Shown here piece by piece: positions 59,962 through 64,000 of a stretch of DNA of 64,000 bases. Numbering within the stretch: the first letter of the stretch is position 1; every line of letters begins with the position of its first letter. A program made the position numbers and the translations under genes. Origin of the DNA: Leptospira broomii serovar Hurstbridge str. 5399 (GTDB taxonomy: Bacteria; Spirochaetota; Leptospiria; Leptospirales; Leptospiraceae); contig NZ_AHMO02000008.1 of assembly GCF_000243715.2 (NCBI RefSeq), positions 1,971,001 through 2,035,000 on the forward strand, written 5' to 3'. The notes under the pieces are model-generated. The model was given only the letters and a program-made list of their open reading frames with translations. It did no database searches and was not told where the DNA came from.

Positions 59962-60125
59962 GATTTTAAAACCTTCTTTCGTATAAAAATATCGTCCTAA
60001 TTGATAATTTCCAGACTATTTCATCCAGTTTTACGCAAAATTAACTCGAACAATCAGCGGCGGATTGATAAGAAAATATGGGGTGGGACGTTGAGCTTCT
60101 CTGATAAAAGTCCGATAGGTGGACC

Positions 60126-60797
60126 ATGAAACGACTCTTCGCTATTTTGATATTTTTACCGATCTTACTTTCGGCCTCGGAAAACGAGGATGAAATTCAT
60201 TTTGCGACTTTAAAAAAGGGTAATAAAATAGTTTATCGCTCGGTCGATGGTCGGCAGCAAATCTTAGGAGAAGGAATGGAAGGTTTTCCTATTCTACTTA
60301 AACATTCTGTCAAGAATAAGCTTCAAAGAATTTTGGATCTTGGCGATGATGAAACTTCTGGATTATTTATTTCGAGTTCGGATATCAAGGATTTCGGGAC
60401 GAAGCACGGAGCTTCCGCAAACGGGCAAGTGTATGTTTTTGAACCGGAAATTTTAGGATATGCTGACGATAATACTAGTTTATTTCGCACGATAATGATA
60501 ACTGCCGAGGGAGTCGTGTATTTCTTTGAGAGGAATGAAAGAGAAGGTGTGACTTCCATCTACATCGGGAAAAAGAGAGAAAACCTTTTGATCTTTCGCG
60601 AAAAGATTGAGTATTCCAAAAATGAAATTTTTCATAAGATCCCCTATGTGATTCCTTTAATAGAAAGATCAAAAAGGGCGGATTATTCCATCGATTGCAA
60701 TTTCGGAAATGAAAATAAGCGAACTTGCATCATCGACGGAGCTTTGAAGGAATTTGAAGCCCCTCAAAAACGCTACCCATTGTTTTGGGTAGGTTAA
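60126..60797 (+). CDS. Exported protein of unknown function
   Basis: 223 aa with a signal peptide (LFAILIFLPILLSAS). The mature part alternates short hydrophobic strands and charged loops (KLQRILDLGDDETSGLFISSSDIKDF; SLFRTIMITAEGVVYFFERNEREG), which could be beta-propeller-like. No motif or family recognised. Two Cys near the C-terminus (DCNFGNENKRTC). It lies on the plus strand, divergent from the FlaA-like gene. Confidence 0.6.
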   Translation: MKRLFAILIFLPILLSASENEDEIHFATLKKGNKIVYRSVDGRQQILGEGMEGFPILLKHSVKNKLQRILDLGDDETSGLFISSSDIKDFGTKHGASANGQVYVFEPEILGYADDNTSLFRTIMITAEGVVYFFERNEREGVTSIYIGKKRENLLIFREKIEYSKNEIFHKIPYVIPLIERSKRADYSIDCNFGNENKRTCIIDGALKEFEAPQKRYPLFWVG

Positions 60798-60897
60798 AGA
60801 GTCCGTTAAAAGTCGAAAGCTTCGTTTAACAATTTTAGGGGAAACTCTTCCCTGATTTTCCATTGAAGAATCCGTTTCCCTACAAAATTCTTACCGT

Positions 60898-61335
60898 ATG
60901 AACCCTGAAGAGGATCCTCTCTTACAAACCAAGCTGCAGTTTTCCGAGGCGTTTAGGACTACTTACAGGGAATTCTTCGGCGATGAAAAAGAATTTCAGT
61001 ACGAATTATACGAACTGAAATCCGAAGAATCCGGGCCGAAGGGAGGATGGGCGACATTTACGATACGCAATCCAGCAGGAGGGAGATCGATTGTCTTTCG
61101 TTTCGATCCGGGGTCGGGCGCTTTTTATGCGATGTTGAAAATTCAAGTATTGCCGGGAGAGGAAGATTGGAGTCTGGATTCGTTCTTCGAACGAAACGGT
61201 TTTGCGAATTCGAATTTTTTGGACGTAAAACGATCTGCGGGAGAATGGTTATTTCATTCATTAGCCAGGCATTATTTGGGAACGATTTTTACTTATTGTC
61301 CGAGAATTTTGGAGCCGGATTATATATTGGAATAA
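60898..61335 (+). CDS. Hypothetical protein
   Basis: 145 aa, acidic, without signal or membrane segment. Central ATFTIRNPAGGRSIVFRFDPGSGAFYAMLKI looks like a compact beta sheet. No family recognised. It could be co-transcribed with the small gene that follows. Confidence 0.55.
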   Translation: MNPEEDPLLQTKLQFSEAFRTTYREFFGDEKEFQYELYELKSEESGPKGGWATFTIRNPAGGRSIVFRFDPGSGAFYAMLKIQVLPGEEDWSLDSFFERNGFANSNFLDVKRSAGEWLFHSLARHYLGTIFTYCPRILEPDYILE

Positions 61336-61359
61336 TAATGATATGAAAAAGGAAACCCT

Positions 61360-61562
61360 ATGCGTGAGGACCGACTTTCGAGAATGGATTTTGCCGATTT
61401 CGTTTGCAATACGATGCATATCTCGCCGGAGATCCGCAGGCGTTCGAAGATTTTTTAGGTGATACTATTTTGGATTGGAAAGTAATAATCATTCTTATAG
61501 CAGGATTCGCCGTAGGGGTTCTTTACGGATTATGGGTCAAGAAGAGGAATCCGAAATCTTAG
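61360..61562 (+). pseudogene. Small membrane-protein gene, apparently frameshifted
   Basis: ATG at 61360 has AAGGA about 7 nt before it and reads MREDRLSRMDFADF before meeting an early stop. One frame over, 61404-61562 reads QYDAYLAGDPQAFEDFLG..., then a single membrane helix (KVIIILIAGFAVGVLYGLWV) and a basic end (KKRNPKS). Joined by a one-base shift they would give a ~67-residue protein with a cytoplasmic N-terminus. Either a real frameshift mutation or a sequence error; alternatively only the TTG 61404 frame (52 aa) is used. No family recognised. Confidence 0.35.
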
Positions 61563-61620
61563 TAGTTCGGTGATTCGGAAAAAATTCGCTATCATTTCGA
61601 TCCTTTACCCGTAATAGGGT

Positions 61621-62343
61621 ATGATTAGAAAGGTTGCCTACGAAGCTTTAAATTACTTTTATCCGATTCTATGCGGGATTTGCGGCCGGGAAGATTTCTT
61701 TTCCCGTCACTCGGGTTTGTGTAAAGAATGTGCTAATTTAGCAAAGGATACTCTGAAATACCCGAAGTGTCCCGTGTGTTCTTGGAAGATCGAGGCCGGA
61801 CAATGTAGTTATTGTCTTTCTAGAAACGTATTTTTTACGCGAGCTTTTTTCTTGCACGAGCGAACCGATCTTCTTGCGGAAGCATTAAATAAAATTAAAA
61901 AACAATCGGCCTATCCACTTTCTTTATTTCTAAGCTTAGGTGCAAGGAAAGTATTAAGAAATTTTAAAAACGTCGGATTGCAAGCTTATCTATTATTACC
62001 AAGTTCATCTCCACCTTGGTTCGGAACGGTTCCCACTCGCCCGTTCTCTCCGATGCGGGAACTTCTCCTTCGTACGGAAGAAACTTTGAATCTTTCTTGT
62101 ATTCATCCGCTAAAAAAAATGGGCAAAACAAGACAGGCCGGAAAAAGTTATGCAGACCGTTTTTTTCATGCCAGAAATTCTTGGGCGATCCGGGAAGAAT
62201 GGATCGGAAAATGCCCGAAAAAGGTTTTGATATTGGACGATGTCTTTACGACTGGTGCGAGCGTTAACGAAGCGAGTCGGATTTTAAGAGAAAACGGTTC
62301 GGAAGAAATCTACGTATTAACCTACTTACGAACTATGGAATAG
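61621..62343 (+). CDS. comF: ComF-family phosphoribosyltransferase-like protein
   Basis: 240 aa. N-terminal zinc finger: LCGICGREDFFSRH...CKECANL, then CPVCSWKIEAGQCSYC. The C-terminal PRT domain has the PRPP motif KKVLILDDVFTTGASVNEASRIL. LKKMGKTRQAGKSYADR corresponds to the K..Q..L..R region of ComF. In naturally competent bacteria ComF acts in DNA uptake; the role here is open. The ATG is at 61621. It is followed by dinB. Confidence 0.93.
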   Translation: MIRKVAYEALNYFYPILCGICGREDFFSRHSGLCKECANLAKDTLKYPKCPVCSWKIEAGQCSYCLSRNVFFTRAFFLHERTDLLAEALNKIKKQSAYPLSLFLSLGARKVLRNFKNVGLQAYLLLPSSSPPWFGTVPTRPFSPMRELLLRTEETLNLSCIHPLKKMGKTRQAGKSYADRFFHARNSWAIREEWIGKCPKKVLILDDVFTTGASVNEASRILRENGSEEIYVLTYLRTME

Positions 62344-62345
62344 CA

Positions 62346-62373
62346 TTGACATAACTATTTATATGTATAGTAT
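62346..62373 (+). promoter_or_regulatory. Promoter of dinB
   Basis: TTGACA (62346-62351), 16-bp spacer, TAGTAT (62368-62373). Transcription would begin near 62380, only about eight bases before the GTG start. A partly symmetric ACTATN8ATAGT overlaps the spacer. No canonical Leptospira LexA box (TTTGN5CAAA) is seen here. Confidence 0.55.
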
Positions 62374-62387
62374 GACTTTCCAAGCAA

Positions 62388-63503
62388 GTGCTTCGCAAGA
62401 TTTTACATATCGATATGGACGCTTTCTTCGCTTCCGTGGAGCAAAGGGACTTCCCGCAATACCGAGGAAAGCCCTTGGTGGTAGGAGGTCCTCCCAACTC
62501 CCGAGGAGTGGTATGTGCGGCTAGTTACGAAGCGCGGAAATTCGGGGTTCGTTCCGCAATGCCATGCTCGCAGGCATATCGCCTTTGCCCCGACGCAATT
62601 TTTGTTCCTCCTAGATTCCAAGTTTACAAGGAGGTATCGACCGCAATTCGAATCATATTTTTAGAATATACTGATTTGGTCGAAATGTTATCCTTAGATG
62701 AAGCTTTCTTGGACGTGACTCAGAATAAAAAAGGGATCCCGTTTGCGACCGAAATTGCGAAGGAAATTCGGGCCAGGATTAAAGCCGAAACGAATCTGAC
62801 CGCTTCCGCCGGAGTGGCGATTAATAAATTTGCCGCAAAGGTCGCTACGGATTTTAAGAAGCCCGACGGATTAACCGTAATCCGACCGGAGGAAACGGAA
62901 ACGTTCATAGAATCTCTGAATGTCGAGACGTTTCCCGGAGTCGGAAAAGTTACATTAAAAAAGATGCATGCTCTTGGGATCTTCAAAGGTAGCGATCTGA
63001 AACGCCGATCGTTGGAATTTCTTATTAAGAATTTCGGAAAAACAGGACGTTGGTACTATTCTATTTCAAGAGGCGTCGATCAAAGACCGGTTTTATCCGA
63101 TAGGATCCGAAAGTCCTTAGGAGCGGAATCCACCTTTGCGATAGATTTGGAAAAGACGGATGACCTTTTGATGGAATTAAAGGATCTTGCGATCGAGCTT
63201 GAGAGGAGGCTTTCGTCCAAATCATTTCCCGGTAGGACGATCACTTTGAAGATTAAGTTTTCGGATTTTACTCTTAAAACGAGAAGTAGAACATTGCCGA
63301 TTCCACCGACGTCTGCTACGGAATTTTTTTCATTCGGAAAGGAGCTCTTAGAGGAGTTCCTGCTCGATCAAGGATCTTCTATTTCGCCGATTCGCCTATT
63401 AGGTTTGAGTCTCTCTCATCCGGAAACGGAAATTCACGAAATAAATGAGGATGGCTTTGCCGGGTCACTTTTTCCGGATCAGGAACAGTTTCTAAATTTA
63501 TAG
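62388..63503 (+). CDS. dinB: DNA polymerase IV
   Basis: 371 aa Y-family error-prone polymerase. Active-site motifs: ILHIDMDAFFASVEQRDFPQYRGKPLVVGG (first metal Asp), VVCAASYEARKFGVRSAMPC, and MLSLDEAFLDVT (DE pair). Helix-hairpin-helix thumb GVGKVTLKKMHALGI and the little-finger domain (~250-355) follow. It lacks a clear beta-clamp consensus at the extreme C-terminus (ends DQEQFLNL, where QEQFLNL resembles a clamp motif QxxLxLF weakly). GTG start; translation would be nearly leaderless from the promoter above. Confidence 0.96.
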   Translation: MLRKILHIDMDAFFASVEQRDFPQYRGKPLVVGGPPNSRGVVCAASYEARKFGVRSAMPCSQAYRLCPDAIFVPPRFQVYKEVSTAIRIIFLEYTDLVEMLSLDEAFLDVTQNKKGIPFATEIAKEIRARIKAETNLTASAGVAINKFAAKVATDFKKPDGLTVIRPEETETFIESLNVETFPGVGKVTLKKMHALGIFKGSDLKRRSLEFLIKNFGKTGRWYYSISRGVDQRPVLSDRIRKSLGAESTFAIDLEKTDDLLMELKDLAIELERRLSSKSFPGRTITLKIKFSDFTLKTRSRTLPIPPTSATEFFSFGKELLEEFLLDQGSSISPIRLLGLSLSHPETEIHEINEDGFAGSLFPDQEQFLNL

Positions 63504-63593
63504 ACTTTTCACTACCGCCGAACGATTTTCAGTCGCAAGAATATTCTGGAAATATAAATTACTTTCGTTCACATCCGGTTGGTCGTGCAATCA

Positions 63594-64000
63594 TCAACCG
63601 AACTTTTCTATAATTTCCAGAATTTCCTTTCCGTACTGGTTTACCTTAGAATCTCCCATTCCCTTTATCAGAGTTAGATCTTCCAGCGTCGAAGGTTTTT
63701 GCGCCGCAATCCGAACTAACACCGGATTTTGAAGAACCATGAATTTCTTCCATTTTCGCCTCCGGGCGATTCGATCTCGAAAATTTTTCAATTCCTTAAT
63801 GAGAAGTTTTTCCCCTGTGAGGGAAATTTTTTTAACGCTACCGTCCCGTCCTTCGACACTCCTCACTCTTGAGGAGGGTTTTCCGCCCGATGCGAGATAG
63901 AGCTTAGGATATTTATCGCCTTTAATTAAAAGTTTTTTACTAGTTAACCAATCCTCTAAGAGCTTTAAAATGGATTCTTCCGGTATATGCGAGAGATTTC
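63594..64000 (-). CDS. recQ: RecQ-type ATP-dependent DNA helicase, C-terminal part
   Basis: Frame open to the window edge, about 134 aa visible. The first segment (LLEDWLTSKKLLIKGDKYPKLYLASGG) is the end of an RQC winged-helix domain, and the last ~75 residues (LLIKELKNFRDRIARRRKWKKFMVLQNPVLVRIAAQKPSTLEDLTLIKGMGDSKVNQYGKEILEII) are an HRDC domain that helps bind DNA. The helicase core lies outside the window. The linker SSRVRSVEGRDGSVKK connects both. Stop codon at 63594-63596; convergent with dinB. Confidence 0.9.
   Translation of the reverse strand, partial: NLSHIPEESILKLLEDWLTSKKLLIKGDKYPKLYLASGGKPSSRVRSVEGRDGSVKKISLTGEKLLIKELKNFRDRIARRRKWKKFMVLQNPVLVRIAAQKPSTLEDLTLIKGMGDSKVNQYGKEILEIIEKFG

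Noticed and set aside
62370..62395. LexA box before dinB
   Set aside because: The sequence CTTTCCAAGCAAG does not fit the TTTGN5CAAA pattern known for Leptospira LexA.

Overview
The window reads as chromosomal DNA of a spirochaete of the genus Leptospira, probably one of the GC-richer 'intermediate' (P2) species. This is an inference. It rests on the protein families (spiro-SPASM protein, a FlaA-like flagellar sheath protein, an LBF_2804-type protein, many lipoproteins with spirochaetal lipoboxes), a split transketolase, frequent TTG/GTG starts, and short TGTNGGANCTCCNACA-type palindromes that I remember from Leptospira intergenic DNA. Gene density is high and most genes are housekeeping or ordinary accessory genes. 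I see no phage, CRISPR array, intact transposase or secondary-metabolite cluster.

Layout. 1-2372: 5' part of valS (minus, runs off the left edge). 2.6-4.9 kb: a TetR/DUF1801 pair under a nested palindromic operator, then about 1 kb without intact genes that holds a decayed higBA toxin-antitoxin module. 4.9-10.4 kb (minus): SpsF-SpsG-like fusion, spiro-SPASM protein, SurA-like chaperone, aspartate kinase. 10.5-19 kb (mostly plus): Na+/solute symporter with an apparent AUU start, SRPBCC protein, 7TM-SpoIIE-TPR phosphatase, bile-acid/Na+ symporter family protein, Tll0287-type haem protein (minus), yebC, ruvC. 19-22.7 kb (minus): cfa, ParB-like protein, coaX, birA. 22.8-27.5 kb: RND pump and TolC-type outer-membrane factor. 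27.7-36.1 kb: lipid metabolism, with an acyl-CoA dehydrogenase, msrB, a lipase/esterase, a TetR regulator, a thioesterase and two tandem paralogous thiolases sharing a TetR-like operator. 36.2-46 kb: glutathione peroxidase, two alpha/beta hydrolases, a ChaN-like protein, a class A PBP with an N-terminal zinc ribbon and its overlapping partner, and an alkyl-sulfatase-like lipoprotein. 46-46.5 kb: tRNA-Tyr and tRNA-Thr with a 132-bp direct repeat carrying a piece of the tRNA-Tyr 3' end. 46.6-58.9 kb: transketolase N-subunit, SirB1-like protein, polyprenyl diphosphate synthase, a putative small RNA ending at a strong terminator, lipoprotein, MBL hydrolase, RNase H-like nuclease, Lnt, LifO-like chaperone, PdxB. 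59-64 kb: inverted-repeat element, FlaA-like protein, small unknown genes, ComF-like protein, DNA polymerase IV, and the C-terminus of RecQ at the right edge.

Functional links that can be argued from the sequence: (i) TetR (31403-32014) probably controls the thioesterase-thiolase operon and the second thiolase through matching AGAACGAWCGTTCT palindromes; (ii) the spiro-SPASM protein and the SpsF-SpsG fusion overlap by 26 bp and probably act together in surface-glycan synthesis; (iii) the RND pump and outer-membrane factor overlap and form an export unit without a local adaptor gene; (iv) PBP1A and its downstream partner overlap; (v) Lnt and the LifO-like gene overlap by 4 bp.
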